A DNA stretch of 64,000 nt from Pseudochryseolinea flava (GCF_003286915.1 NZ_QMFY01000001.1:248001-312000); one strand, 5' to 3'; numbered from the stretch's first letter, positions 25,960 to 34,644 are shown. Translations and numbers: made by a program. The notes: generated by a model from the sequence alone, not told the origin.

Positions 25960-26754
25960 CTAATGCATCATCTGCTCCACCACCACAGCAAGCAATGCGC
26001 CCACAACGGCCACGGCCATCTTCTTTGCATTAAACCTATGCTCGGGACTGCTTTCAAAAACGATCGTTGTGGAGATATGCAAGAAATTACCACTCACCAA
26101 TGCATTCAGTGCGATCATTCCTGAGGCCGTTAAAATCTCTTCGTTGGCGAGGTAGGTGCTGAGTAAAAGTCCGGCTGGGGCTGCAATTGAAAATACCAAT
26201 AAATGCGGAAGGGCTTTTTTACGGGACTTCAACTGAAATGCAAGAACCGTCATCAAAGCAAAGGCTGCAGGAGCACGGTGTAACGCAATGCCCAAAAGAA
26301 TTGCATTCTGATCGTTGTGCGTTCCGCCGAATGTCATTTGAGGTTGCGCTAACATTCCGCCTTCTAAAAATGCGTGAACGCAAAGGGCAATGAGCAATAC
26401 GATAGCCGATACGGATTGCTGGGTTTGATCGAAATGATGATGGTGATGATGATCGTGGTTATGGCTGTGATCGTGGCCGTGGGAATGTAAATGGCCGTGC
26501 TCAATACCCGAGGTGAAGTATTCCAATAGCTGTTGCAGAAAAAATCCGCCCAACACAAACAAACCAATCCACTCGTATGATCCACTTTGGCGATAAAGCT
26601 CAGGAAGGATGTGGATGATGGTAATTCCAAATAAATAAGCGCCGGCAAAAACGAGTAAAAGCTTAAAGCTTGAATTCTTTCCCTTTGGAACAAAAAAAAT
26701 AGAAAGTCCTGATAGTAACGGTGTTAAGAAGAGGACGGCGAGTTTGATTAACAT
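25960..26754 (-). CDS. ZIP-family divalent metal transporter
   Basis: The 264-residue inner-membrane transporter has about eight membrane segments. A cytoplasmic-loop-like His-rich region (around residues 93-115, alternating His with Asp, Ser, Gly and Asn, and including a run of six His) lies between TM3 and TM4. The ZIP metal-site motifs are visible as HAFLEGGMLA (TM4) and ALHRAPAAFALM (TM5). Import of zinc or a similar metal is expected. An inverted repeat sits 9-23 bp upstream of the start, a reasonable place for a metalloregulator operator. Confidence 0.87.
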   Translation of the reverse strand: MLIKLAVLFLTPLLSGLSIFFVPKGKNSSFKLLLVFAGAYLFGITIIHILPELYRQSGSYEWIGLFVLGGFFLQQLLEYFTSGIEHGHLHSHGHDHSHNHDHHHHHHFDQTQQSVSAIVLLIALCVHAFLEGGMLAQPQMTFGGTHNDQNAILLGIALHRAPAAFALMTVLAFQLKSRKKALPHLLVFSIAAPAGLLLSTYLANEEILTASGMIALNALVSGNFLHISTTIVFESSPEHRFNAKKMAVAVVGALLAVVVEQMMH

Positions 26755-26762
26755 CTCCTATA

Positions 26763-26777
26763 TGCAATATTGTTGCA
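26763..26777. promoter_or_regulatory. Inverted repeat upstream of the ZIP gene
   Basis: TGCAA-N5-TTGCA is a perfect 5+5 inverted repeat located 9-23 bp before the ZIP start codon. The minus strand also has TAAATTGC at 26775-26782 as a degenerate -7 candidate, so the repeat overlaps the transcription start area. Binding by a Zur/Fur-type repressor is a hypothesis. Confidence 0.35.
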
Positions 26778-26843
26778 ATTTAGCCCCTTTGACTTATTCT
26801 GCATACTCCATTAAGATTTTTGTTTTGCGGGCCGAAACAATCG

Positions 26844-26851
26844 TACTTTTG
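26844..26851 (+). promoter_or_regulatory. -7 promoter element of ruvB
   Basis: TACTTTTG is an exact TAnnTTTG match, 17 nt before the ATG. TTTG at 26819-26822 is a -33 element at 21-nt spacing. The box is embedded in TACTTTTGGGAAACT, a 15-mer that recurs at 29645. Confidence 0.7.
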
Positions 26852-26868
26852 GGAAACTTTTTACGAGC

Positions 26869-27903
26869 ATGCGCGAAGACTATTTAAAAGGAGAGAACGA
26901 AGGGTTAAGTGCCGGTGAAAAAGAATTTGAGAAAGCACTTCGTCCACTGTCTTTTGACGACTTCACAGGTCAGCAGAAAGTTGTTGACAACATCAAAGTA
27001 TTTGTATTGGCGGCAAAACAACGTGGCGAAGCCTTAGATCACGTTCTACTCCATGGCCCTCCGGGTCTCGGCAAGACAACATTGTCGAATATCATCGCGA
27101 ATGAACTTCAGTCGAATATAAAAATCACGTCCGGTCCTGTACTCGACAAGCCCAGTGATTTGGCTGGATTGCTTACGAATCTTGAACCTCATGATGTGTT
27201 GTTTATCGACGAGATCCATCGCCTAAATCCTATCGTAGAAGAGTATTTATATTCGGCAATGGAGGATTTTCGTATCGACATCATGTTGGATGCCGGTCCG
27301 AATGCTCGCTCTGTGCAAATCGGGTTGAACCCATTTACCTTGATTGGTGCCACAACACGCGCAGGACTCCTTACCTCTCCGCTTCGCGCACGATTTGGCA
27401 TCAACGCACGGTTGGAATATTATGATTCGACATTGCTGACACAAATCGTAAAACGCTCGGCGACGATACTGCAAGCTCCGTTTGAGGATGACGCTGCGTT
27501 TGAAATTGCTAGGAGAAGTCGTGGCACACCACGTATTGCAAATAATTTACTGAGAAGAACGCGTGACTTCGCGCAGATTAAAGGTGATGGTGTCATTACA
27601 AAAGCGATTGCAGAGATGGCCTTGAAGGCACTTGATGTTGACCAAAACGGACTTGACGATATGGACAACAGGATCTTGCAAACCATTATCGAAAAATTCA
27701 AAGGTGGGCCTGTTGGCTTAAGTACCATTGCCACGGCTGTTGGCGAAGAGAGCGAAACGATCGAAGAAGTTTATGAACCCTTTCTAATTCAAGAGGGCTA
27801 CATCAAAAGGACATCACGCGGAAGAGAAGCAACAGAGCTTGCGTACAAGCATCTTAAAATTGTGACGCCGCTCAATCGTAGCAAAGGTCTCTTCGACGCC
27901 TAA
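26869..27903 (+). CDS. ruvB: Holliday junction branch migration DNA helicase RuvB
   Basis: The 344-residue AAA+ motor drives branch migration with RuvA. It begins with the family DNA-repair signature [20 protein letters not shown]. Walker A is [10 protein letters not shown], Walker B is [11 protein letters not shown], and sensor 1 is [16 protein letters not shown] with the arginine-finger region LRARFGI. The C-terminal winged helix ([17 protein letters not shown], then [10 protein letters not shown]) binds DNA. Length and domain order are normal. ruvA and ruvC are not next to it, as in most Bacteroidota. It has its own promoter. Confidence 0.98.
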   Translation: MREDYLKGENEGLSAGEKEFEKALRPLSFDDFTGQQKVVDNIKVFVLAAKQRGEALDHVLLHGPPGLGKTTLSNIIANELQSNIKITSGPVLDKPSDLAGLLTNLEPHDVLFIDEIHRLNPIVEEYLYSAMEDFRIDIMLDAGPNARSVQIGLNPFTLIGATTRAGLLTSPLRARFGINARLEYYDSTLLTQIVKRSATILQAPFEDDAAFEIARRSRGTPRIANNLLRRTRDFAQIKGDGVITKAIAEMALKALDVDQNGLDDMDNRILQTIIEKFKGGPVGLSTIATAVGEESETIEEVYEPFLIQEGYIKRTSRGREATELAYKHLKIVTPLNRSKGLFDA

Positions 27904-27931
27904 CCCACATGTTTTTTCACGCCAATTATCG

Positions 27932-27950
27932 CTCATTGACATTCAATGAG
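27932..27950. promoter_or_regulatory. Perfect inverted repeat upstream of the GltB-like gene
   Basis: CTCATTGA-CAT-TCAATGAG has 8-bp perfect arms and a 3-nt centre. It lies 15 bp upstream of the -7 box of the next gene, covering roughly -46 to -28, an activator or repressor position. It is also downstream of ruvB, but no T-tract follows, so a terminator is unlikely. Confidence 0.5.
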
Positions 27951-27964
27951 TTCTAACAGAATTG

Positions 27965-27972
27965 TATATTTG
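27965..27972 (+). promoter_or_regulatory. -7 promoter element of the GltB-like gene
   Basis: TATATTTG is an exact TAnnTTTG match 19 nt before the ATG at 27992. Confidence 0.6.
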
Positions 27973-27991
27973 ATTCTATAGCCTCACCTCT

Positions 27992-29572
27992 ATGAGAAAA
28001 CTTTTCATTCTTACCAGTGTCATCCTTTCCGCATTATTGATGCTGTGGGCGATCTTCTGGCTTCCAGCACTTTTCGGATTTGCCATTGTTTTGCCGCTCA
28101 TCATCATGGGCGTGCGCGATATGAATCAGACCAAGCAGTCTATTCGCAGGAACTTCCCCGTGCTTGGAAGATTGCGTTATGTTTTTGAAGATATGCGTCC
28201 AAAAATTCAGCAATACTTTGTTGAATCTGATACTGATGGTGTTCCGATCAATCGGAACGATCGCTCTGTCATTTATCAACGTGCGAAAAAACAAGTAGAC
28301 ACAACACCTTTCGGAACACAACTCGACGTCTATGCGGAAGGCTATGAATGGATGGGGCATTCTATCGTGCCGGTTGATTTTCACAAAGTAGATCATCATC
28401 CGCGCGTGTTGATCGGCAATAAAGATTGTAAGCAACCGTATAATGCCAGCGTGCTTAATGTTTCGGCGATGAGTTTTGGATCGCTCAGCGGAAATGCCAT
28501 CGAAGCGTTAAATGCCGGTGCAAAATTAGGTGCGTTTGCGCACAACACGGGTGAAGGCGGAATCAGTCCACATCACTTAAAGAATGGTGGCGACATCATC
28601 TGGCAAATTGGTACGGGCTACTTCGGTGCGCGCGATGACAATGGAAATTTCTCGGCCGAAGCATTTAGCAAGAATGCTACGCGACCTGAGGTGAAAATGA
28701 TTGAGTTAAAAATTTCACAAGGTGCTAAACCAGGCCATGGTGGAATATTGCCTGCAAAAAAGAATACACCTGAGATCGCAGCCATACGCGGCGTGAAAGC
28801 CGGTACGACCGTATTTTCACCGCCGTTTCATAGTGCCTTTAATTCACCACGAACGATGGTGTTGTTCCTAAAGAACCTGCGAGACCTTTCTGGTGGAAAG
28901 CCAGTAGGCTTCAAGTTGTGCATCGGTCGAAAAACAGAGTTTATTTCTATTTGTAAAGCGATGGTCGAGCTCGACATCTATCCGGACTTCATCACCGTTG
29001 ATGGAGGCGAAGGTGGTACCGGTGCTGCGCCGCCAGAGTTCTCGAATTTCGTGGGCATGCCGCTTCTTGATGGTCTGGCATTCGTGGAGAACATGCTGAA
29101 AGGCTTCAATATTCGTCAGCACATCAAGATCATTGCCTCAGGAAAAATTCTCACCGGCTTTCAAATGATCCGTGCTATCGCGTTGGGTGCCGACATGTGT
29201 AACAGCGCGCGTGCCATGATGATGGCGCTGGGATGTATTCAAGCATTGGAATGTAACAAGAACTCCTGCCCTACTGGCGTTGCGACGCAAGATCCGGAAT
29301 TGGTTAAGGGACTTGTGATTGACGACAAGAAGATACGGGTAGCCAATTACCACAAGCATACCGTTGAAAGCTTTGTAGAATTGCTGGCAGCCTCGGGGCT
29401 AGATAACCCGCGCAAATTGAATCGCCATCAAATCAGTCGCCGGGTATTTATGAACGAAGTCAAGACGCTCGAAGAGATTTATCCATCGGTGGAAGCAGGC
29501 GCGATGGTGAATGGAAATGTTCCGGAACGATACAAAATGTCGTACGAGCACTCCAGCGCGGATGAATTCTAA
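27992..29572 (+). CDS. FMN-binding glutamate synthase family protein, membrane-anchored
   Basis: The 526-residue protein has two N-terminal hydrophobic segments (residues about 5-45), then the FMN/[3Fe-4S] synthase domain of glutamate synthase. Visible motifs are MSFGSLSGNAIEALN, AHNTGEGGISPHH, KISQGAKPGHGGILPA, and GGEGGTGAAPPEFSN. The cluster motif CIQALECNKNSC matches the C-x5-C-x4-C spacing of GltB. There is no glutaminase domain and no gltD partner nearby. It is therefore a stand-alone GltB-like oxidoreductase of uncertain substrate, common in Bacteroidota, and should not be called gltB. Confidence 0.88.
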   Translation: MRKLFILTSVILSALLMLWAIFWLPALFGFAIVLPLIIMGVRDMNQTKQSIRRNFPVLGRLRYVFEDMRPKIQQYFVESDTDGVPINRNDRSVIYQRAKKQVDTTPFGTQLDVYAEGYEWMGHSIVPVDFHKVDHHPRVLIGNKDCKQPYNASVLNVSAMSFGSLSGNAIEALNAGAKLGAFAHNTGEGGISPHHLKNGGDIIWQIGTGYFGARDDNGNFSAEAFSKNATRPEVKMIELKISQGAKPGHGGILPAKKNTPEIAAIRGVKAGTTVFSPPFHSAFNSPRTMVLFLKNLRDLSGGKPVGFKLCIGRKTEFISICKAMVELDIYPDFITVDGGEGGTGAAPPEFSNFVGMPLLDGLAFVENMLKGFNIRQHIKIIASGKILTGFQMIRAIALGADMCNSARAMMMALGCIQALECNKNSCPTGVATQDPELVKGLVIDDKKIRVANYHKHTVESFVELLAASGLDNPRKLNRHQISRRVFMNEVKTLEEIYPSVEAGAMVNGNVPERYKMSYEHSSADEF

Positions 29573-29644
29573 AAAATCTGAAAAAAGATTCCCAAAAATT
29601 TAGGGAAGAGACATCTTTACTTCAGTCTGTAAAAGGTTTTTTAC

Positions 29645-29652
29645 TACTTTTG
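29645..29652 (+). promoter_or_regulatory. -7 promoter element of the 168-residue hypothetical gene
   Basis: TACTTTTG is an exact TAnnTTTG match inside TACTTTTGGGAAACT, the same 15-mer as at ruvB. The GTG start at 29670 lies 17 nt downstream, the same distance as at ruvB. This spacing supports GTG as the true start. Confidence 0.6.
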
Positions 29653-29669
29653 GGAAACTCTTAAAACCT

Positions 29670-30176
29670 GTGCTTCGAAAGTTTTTCCCCCGCGACAAAA
29701 ACTACATTCTTGAACAAGCACAATTGTCTCTTGAAAGCAGCCTATTGCAGCACCTGGTTGACTTTGTAAAAGTTGAGTACCTGCTCAATTATAACCCACT
29801 GGGTATTTCCGACGCTGCTTCTGATAGAATTCAACACCATACCGGCACAGAGTACATCCAACTCCACGAGTTTTACCTGAACCTTGCTGGTGTATTCCGG
29901 TATAAGTACTACGGCGACAATCAGCTCGAATTTATTTTCGACGGTCGTGATCCTTTTGAGCGCTACACAGACGAATGGCAGACCGTTTTCAAACAATGGA
30001 TTAAAGAATTTTGCAAGCACGAAAACTTCATCAAGGCCGTTCTTGAATTAACAGTTTTCTACCCAGAAGATTATACGCCACAGATGGCCGGCTTGCGCCT
30101 CAGCAACTTCATCACCAAGTTTTTCGACCTGAAGATTGATGGTCAAAAGGGTATCGTTAAGCACAAAGTAGCTTAG
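29670..30176 (+). CDS. Hypothetical protein, 168 residues
   Basis: I do not recognise the family. The gene starts with GTG. The product is soluble, mostly helical, rich in Phe, Tyr and Leu, with no signal peptide or membrane segment. Segments such as QLSLESSLLQHLVDFVKVEY and WQTVFKQWIKEFCKHENF suggest amphipathic helices. Codon phase, a good promoter and normal base composition support a real gene. Its last 20 bp overlap the convergent SRPBCC gene. It may be a lineage-specific Cytophagales protein. Confidence 0.7.
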   Translation: MLRKFFPRDKNYILEQAQLSLESSLLQHLVDFVKVEYLLNYNPLGISDAASDRIQHHTGTEYIQLHEFYLNLAGVFRYKYYGDNQLEFIFDGRDPFERYTDEWQTVFKQWIKEFCKHENFIKAVLELTVFYPEDYTPQMAGLRLSNFITKFFDLKIDGQKGIVKHKVA

Positions 30177-30693
30177 CCTGCTGCTCTGCCTTCACTTTTA
30201 TTGCACGCAACATTTCTTTTCGAATCAAGCCGCTGAAAGGTCTGATAAAAAACCAGTATCGCGAAAATGATTTCTTGATCGCCTCATCGTTGCACGCAAT
30301 TCTAGTTTCGGTAATTAATCGATTTCTTTCACCTTCTTTGACTAATGCAAAATTCCAAGTCGCTTTCGCATACGGGCCATGAAATGATTGAAATTCATGA
30401 GGCTCGAAACTTTGGAGTTCGCCAGTCGGTTTCCAGAACTGTCCAATCAACCCGATCAGTATTTCTTTATATTGAAGTTCTTCGAGGAGATTAAATTTCT
30501 GATCGCCCAAAACTTTGATGGTCACACCTTTTGCGGGTAATCCACGGAGAAAAAATAATGTCCTGATAATCCACGACCCACTGAAATCTTGATTCCGTAT
30601 GATTGGGTAAATAATTTCCGACGATGCGTTTATTGTGGTTTCATGTACTTCATGAAAGTCATAAGCCGGAAGATATTTATCGTGCAGGCTCAT
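30157..30693 (-). CDS. SRPBCC-like lipid/ligand-binding-fold protein
   Basis: The product has about 178 residues from the ATG at 30693 (MSLHDKYLPAYDFHEVHE). An upstream TTG at 30699 adds two residues and would overlap the kinase stop. The pattern HETTINASSEIIYPIIR, then WNFALVKEGERNRLITETRI, and the C-terminal helix KEMLRAIKVKAEQQAK fits an SRPBCC/START-like helix-grip fold, but similarity is weak. It starts 2 nt after the sensor kinase stop, so it is the last gene of the DUF3667-hemB-kinase operon. No function can be assigned. Confidence 0.6.
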   Translation of the reverse strand: MSLHDKYLPAYDFHEVHETTINASSEIIYPIIRNQDFSGSWIIRTLFFLRGLPAKGVTIKVLGDQKFNLLEELQYKEILIGLIGQFWKPTGELQSFEPHEFQSFHGPYAKATWNFALVKEGERNRLITETRIACNDEAIKKSFSRYWFFIRPFSGLIRKEMLRAIKVKAEQQAKLLCA

Positions 30694-30695
30694 CG

Positions 30696-32723
30696 TCAAC
30701 CGTGTGAAGCCGTTGAAGGTATCGGCGCAGAGACTGGTGTATCGGGGAGCTCACAAGTAGCTTCTTTTGGCAGCGAGAAAAAGAATGTTGTGCCTTTGCC
30801 TTCTTCAGAATCGAACCAAATCTTACCGCCATTCTTTTCAATGAATTCATGGCAGAGCATAAGTCCAAGGCCAGTTCCTTTTTCAAGCTTCGTTCCTTGT
30901 GTGGTGATGCTTTCGATTGTGAAAAGTGTGTTCCTGTTCGCCAACGGAATGCCTACGCCTGTATCCGCCACGGAGATGATTACTTGCTGATCATTCATCC
31001 AACAGTTCAGGGCGATGGTACCACGCGCGCCCGTAAATTTCACAGCGTTCGTCATCAAATTACGCAGCACAGAACGAACCATGTTAGGGTCAGCAAATGC
31101 CGGAAAGTTTTGGGAAACATTATTCCGAATGGTGATTTCTTTCTTGCGAATATCTAATTCAAGAAGCCCTACTGTTTCATTAACAATCTCTGAAAGATCG
31201 ATCGTCGTCGGCTCGAATATTTCACCTTTCAATTGGAGCGTTGCCCACTGCAGAAGGTTCTCGACAAATTCAGTTGTCTGTCCAAATCGCGTTTCGAGTG
31301 CAGAGGTCAGATGTTGAAATTCTTCAGGACTCACTTGACCGGTTTTCATCATCGTCAGGGCTAAGCGCAACGACCCGAGTGGCCCTTTGATATCGTGCGA
31401 CACCAGAGAAAACAACTTATCTTTTACGCGATTCACTTCTTCGAGTCGCTCGCTCTTGGTTTGAATTTCTTCCGTCCGAACTTTTACCTCGTGTTCCAGT
31501 TTAACTTTCTCTTGCTCGCGGAGTTTAAGTTCAAGTTCTTTAGCCCGTTCCGTTTCACGCAAAAGTTGATTCCACCGATCGCCAAGCGCGAATGAGATGA
31601 AAAGCATCTGCAAAATACAGCCGATCATCAAACCGCTATAGTTTGTACTGAGGTATCCTGGTACAAAACCGAGATTACTCATGGTGAAAATAACAGTTGC
31701 TAACAAAACGCTCACCCACGCCAGCAAGTAGTATCGCGCTGGTTTATAATCGCGGTAGAAGCAGTATCCAGCCGCTGCTAAAACCAAGGTACAATGGATC
31801 AATACAAAGTAGTGATGATAACGATAAGAGATTTGGTTGTCAGAAAAATACATGGCAATACCGGCAACAACGTCGATTGTCATGTTGGCCAGCAACACCT
31901 TATCGAGAACGCCGCTGAAATATTTCAGGCTCAAGAATTCTCTGGTCAGCAGCGTTGAGAACAATAAGAAAATTGGTCCGGCAAACATCGCCATCACATC
32001 GTTGTAACTTGGTGTAGCCGGATAGACATACCAAAACGAATATCCTTGAAACATTGCGACTACGTTCGTCATCGACAATAACGCCATGACATAAAAGAAG
32101 GTAATCTTATCGCGGATAGAAAAGAACAAGAAAAGTTGATACAATGCCATCAACAACATGGCGCCGTAGAAAAGACCATTGATGATCTGTACATGAAATG
32201 AGGCCTCTACAAATTTATCGGGTACCCATAACGTAAGCGGAAACTGTATGGAAGAGTTACTGTTCACTTTAAAATAAACAGTCTTCGTTTCACCTTTTGC
32301 AACCGCCACTGGAAATACCGGGTGACGATAATCAATCTCGCGCTGCCTGATGGGAATGTGATCACCAGAAGACTTCACAATCCACTTACCCGTTGAGTCA
32401 GACTCATAGAAATCTACACGATCGAGCGGTGCAAAAGGCACTTCAAGAAGCCAATCTTCTTTTTGTGTTTTATTTTTTATCTCAAGCCGAAACCAATACG
32501 TCGCTTTGTCGAATCCGAAGTTAGGCGCTTCGGAGTGTCGGAGTGTTTTCATTTCCTGCCCTACTACCTCTTGAATTGTAGCAGTGCCTTTTGAATCTCG
32601 CCAATAAAATAAATCGTCGTGTACATCCATTCTGGCGCTGTCGCCAACAATGAATGCTTGCGCCGACGCTTGGAACGAGAAGGCAATAAAGAGAATGAAC
32701 AATGAGAGGGTCCTGCAGATCAC
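30696..32723 (-). CDS. 7TMR-DISM sensor histidine kinase
   Basis: The 675-residue hybrid membrane sensor has a signal peptide (to about SAQA) and a periplasmic 7TMR-DISMED2 domain (FGFDKATYWFRLEIKN, PFAPLDRVDFYES). Seven membrane helices (about 185-385) are followed by a coiled coil of Glu/Lys-rich repeats (about 390-430). A HisKA domain has phospho-acceptor LVSHDIKGPLGSLR, and the HATPase_c domain has N-box NLMTNAVKFT, G1 DTGVGI and G2 KGTGLGLML. It uses a GTG start at 32723, 5 nt after the hemB stop; an ATG two nt earlier is out of frame and followed at once by TGA. The periplasmic domain usually senses carbohydrates or small ligands. No response regulator is adjacent. Confidence 0.88.
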   Translation of the reverse strand: MICRTLSLFILFIAFSFQASAQAFIVGDSARMDVHDDLFYWRDSKGTATIQEVVGQEMKTLRHSEAPNFGFDKATYWFRLEIKNKTQKEDWLLEVPFAPLDRVDFYESDSTGKWIVKSSGDHIPIRQREIDYRHPVFPVAVAKGETKTVYFKVNSNSSIQFPLTLWVPDKFVEASFHVQIINGLFYGAMLLMALYQLFLFFSIRDKITFFYVMALLSMTNVVAMFQGYSFWYVYPATPSYNDVMAMFAGPIFLLFSTLLTREFLSLKYFSGVLDKVLLANMTIDVVAGIAMYFSDNQISYRYHHYFVLIHCTLVLAAAGYCFYRDYKPARYYLLAWVSVLLATVIFTMSNLGFVPGYLSTNYSGLMIGCILQMLFISFALGDRWNQLLRETERAKELELKLREQEKVKLEHEVKVRTEEIQTKSERLEEVNRVKDKLFSLVSHDIKGPLGSLRLALTMMKTGQVSPEEFQHLTSALETRFGQTTEFVENLLQWATLQLKGEIFEPTTIDLSEIVNETVGLLELDIRKKEITIRNNVSQNFPAFADPNMVRSVLRNLMTNAVKFTGARGTIALNCWMNDQQVIISVADTGVGIPLANRNTLFTIESITTQGTKLEKGTGLGLMLCHEFIEKNGGKIWFDSEEGKGTTFFFSLPKEATCELPDTPVSAPIPSTASHG

Positions 32724-32728
32724 ATTTT

Positions 32729-33706
32729 TTACGTTTTATTTAAGGCTGCAAATTCTTTTGCGAAGTAGGTGAGAATAACATCGGCTCCTGCGCGTTTGAT
32801 GCTTAACAGCGATTCTTTCATGACACGCTCACCATCGAGCCATCCTTTTTGTGCCGCTGCTTTAATCATCGAATATTCACCACTCACATTGTATGCTGCG
32901 ATGGGAAGGTTCGAATTATCTTTCAATAACCTGATGATGTCCAAATAGGCAAGCGCAGGTTTCACCATCAGAAAGTCTGCACCTTCTGCTGTGTCGAGCT
33001 CCGCTTCTATCAACGCTTCTGTTCTATTCGCTGGATTCATCTGATATGTTTTCTTGTCTCCAAATTTTGGTGCCGAATCAAGCGCATCACGAAAAGGATT
33101 ATAAAATCCACTCGCATACTTTGCCGTGTAGCTCATAATGGAAACTTCCGTGAACCCATTCTGATCGAGAACTTGTCGCAGATAACCCACGCGACCATCC
33201 ATCATATCAGAAGGCCCAAGTATATCTATTCCAGTTTCCGCCTGCGCAAGTGCCATCTTACCGAGAATCTCCAACGTCTCATCGTTCACGATCTTGCCGT
33301 CTTTCACCAAGCCATCGTGTCCGTCGGAGCTGTACGGATCCATCGCCACATCGGTGATGATACAAGCTTCCGGAAACCGTTGTTTAATTTCTTTCAACGT
33401 CTTTAAGTAAAAGAAATTACTATCGTAGCTCTTCGTGGCGTGTACATCTTTAAACTGATCTTCTACAGCTGGAAAAATATCGAAGGCTCTGATGCCCAAA
33501 CGAAGGCATTCTTCAACCTCCTTTAACATGAGATCCGACGACAAGCGAAAGATGCCAGGCATCGATGCTACTTCTACTTTTTTATTTTTGCCATCAATCA
33601 GAAATAAAGGAAAGATCAAATCGTCGGTGGTGACTTTTGTCTCTTCGACCATTGCTCTAACGGCTTCACTTTTTCTGTTTCTTCTTGGTCTTCTAATATT
33701 CAACAT
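32729..33706 (-). CDS. hemB: Delta-aminolevulinic acid dehydratase (porphobilinogen synthase)
   Basis: The 325-residue enzyme condenses two 5-aminolevulinate molecules to porphobilinogen in heme synthesis. The start MLNIRRPRRNRKSEAVRAM is the family start at 33706. The open frame extends further upstream, but that extension has no similarity and overlaps the upstream gene. Active-site lysine segments are MSYTAKYASGFYNPFRDAL and ADFLMVKPALAYLDIIR. Substrate loop FPLFLIDG and DVAMDPYSSDGHDGL (metal region) are present, with no Cys triad, suggesting a Mg/K-type enzyme. It lies 20 nt after the DUF3667 gene and 5 nt before a sensor kinase. Confidence 0.96.
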   Translation of the reverse strand: MLNIRRPRRNRKSEAVRAMVEETKVTTDDLIFPLFLIDGKNKKVEVASMPGIFRLSSDLMLKEVEECLRLGIRAFDIFPAVEDQFKDVHATKSYDSNFFYLKTLKEIKQRFPEACIITDVAMDPYSSDGHDGLVKDGKIVNDETLEILGKMALAQAETGIDILGPSDMMDGRVGYLRQVLDQNGFTEVSIMSYTAKYASGFYNPFRDALDSAPKFGDKKTYQMNPANRTEALIEAELDTAEGADFLMVKPALAYLDIIRLLKDNSNLPIAAYNVSGEYSMIKAAAQKGWLDGERVMKESLLSIKRAGADVILTYFAKEFAALNKT

Positions 33707-33726
33707 GTAAAAAATAACATAAGGTT

Positions 33727-34620
33727 TTAAGATACATTCAAGAGGGCAATCACCATGTAGGCGACAAATACAAGGCCCAACCCAAGCAGGATCAACACGG
33801 TGGCAATCAATGACTTTAAAATCGTTTTCCACCACGATTGTTGATATAAATATCGTAAGGATATTGTTGTATAAACCATAATTAATCCATAACTGCTCCA
33901 TTTAAGCGGCGAGTCGAGTATGGGAATTAAGAAAGCGAGGAGGGTAAAGACCAATTCACTCAGGAATGCAAACGACTGCAGGTGCATCGCGTAGATCAAA
34001 TGATCTACATAGAACGATTTTCGACGGATATATAATATCTTGAAAATGAGCGCATAAAGAGGAAGTAGTCCGAACAGAATGAACTTCAGGTGACCGATGA
34101 ACCGATCAAGGCCAATTGAAATTTGCTCCCGAGCATCACCACCCTTTTGCGCTTTTAAGGCATCAACATCAGTTACCGTGGAATCCGGAATATCTCTGGT
34201 CCAGGAGATAGATGCGCCGCTATCTTCGCCAATTTGCACCTTGGTTGTGTCATTGTCGGTAACGGTCGTCTTAATTATCCGGTCTTTGATATCATTCTTA
34301 TAGTGCTCGAAAAATATCCCGCCCATCAGCACACCGATGACGACGATAAAAAAATACAAACGCAACGGATGGATATACGCCACGCGTCTACCGTCCCAAT
34401 ATTGCTTTGTTAAAAATCCAGGTCGAAAAAAAAGAAGCTTCATGCTCCTTAAGAACTTTGAATCGTAATGAAAATAGTCGGCCACAAAATGGCCAACCAA
34501 GTGAAAAAAGCTATCGTGTACTTCGATATTCTCTTGTCCACACGCGGAGCAAAATTTGCCTGTTACCTCGGCACCACAGTTTAGGCAGTCGGTTTCAGTA
34601 CGATACTTGTTGTGGCTCAT
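33727..34620 (-). CDS. DUF3667 membrane protein with zinc ribbon
   Basis: The 297-residue protein begins with a zinc-ribbon, CLNCGAEVTGKFCSACGQ (C-x2-C-x8-C-x2-C). The DUF3667 signature follows: HLVGHFVADYFHYDSKFL and FFRPGFLTKQYWDGRR. Four or five membrane helices are spread over residues 90-295, with a Thr/Asp-rich extra-cytoplasmic loop between the first two. Function of the family is unknown. It is the first gene of the operon with hemB, and a near-match promoter box lies upstream. Confidence 0.85.
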   Translation of the reverse strand: MSHNKYRTETDCLNCGAEVTGKFCSACGQENIEVHDSFFHLVGHFVADYFHYDSKFLRSMKLLFFRPGFLTKQYWDGRRVAYIHPLRLYFFIVVIGVLMGGIFFEHYKNDIKDRIIKTTVTDNDTTKVQIGEDSGASISWTRDIPDSTVTDVDALKAQKGGDAREQISIGLDRFIGHLKFILFGLLPLYALIFKILYIRRKSFYVDHLIYAMHLQSFAFLSELVFTLLAFLIPILDSPLKWSSYGLIMVYTTISLRYLYQQSWWKTILKSLIATVLILLGLGLVFVAYMVIALLNVS

Positions 34621-34644
34621 TGCGTAGGCGTTTTTTAGGGAGGT

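Noticed and set aside
26364-26693. 109-codon minus-strand frame within the ZIP gene, rich in Ile and Thr
   Set aside because: It is a frame-shifted reading of the His-rich ZIP gene; the repeated ACI/ATI pattern comes from the His codons.
27992-29572. Calling this gene gltB, glutamate synthase large subunit
   Set aside because: Only the FMN/[3Fe-4S] domain is present. The glutaminase and gltD parts are missing and two membrane helices are added, so a family-level name is safer.
33707-33901. Longer hemB frame starting upstream at 33901
   Set aside because: The extra 65 residues overlap the DUF3667 gene and do not resemble HemB, which normally begins with the LNIRRPRR-type segment found at 33706.
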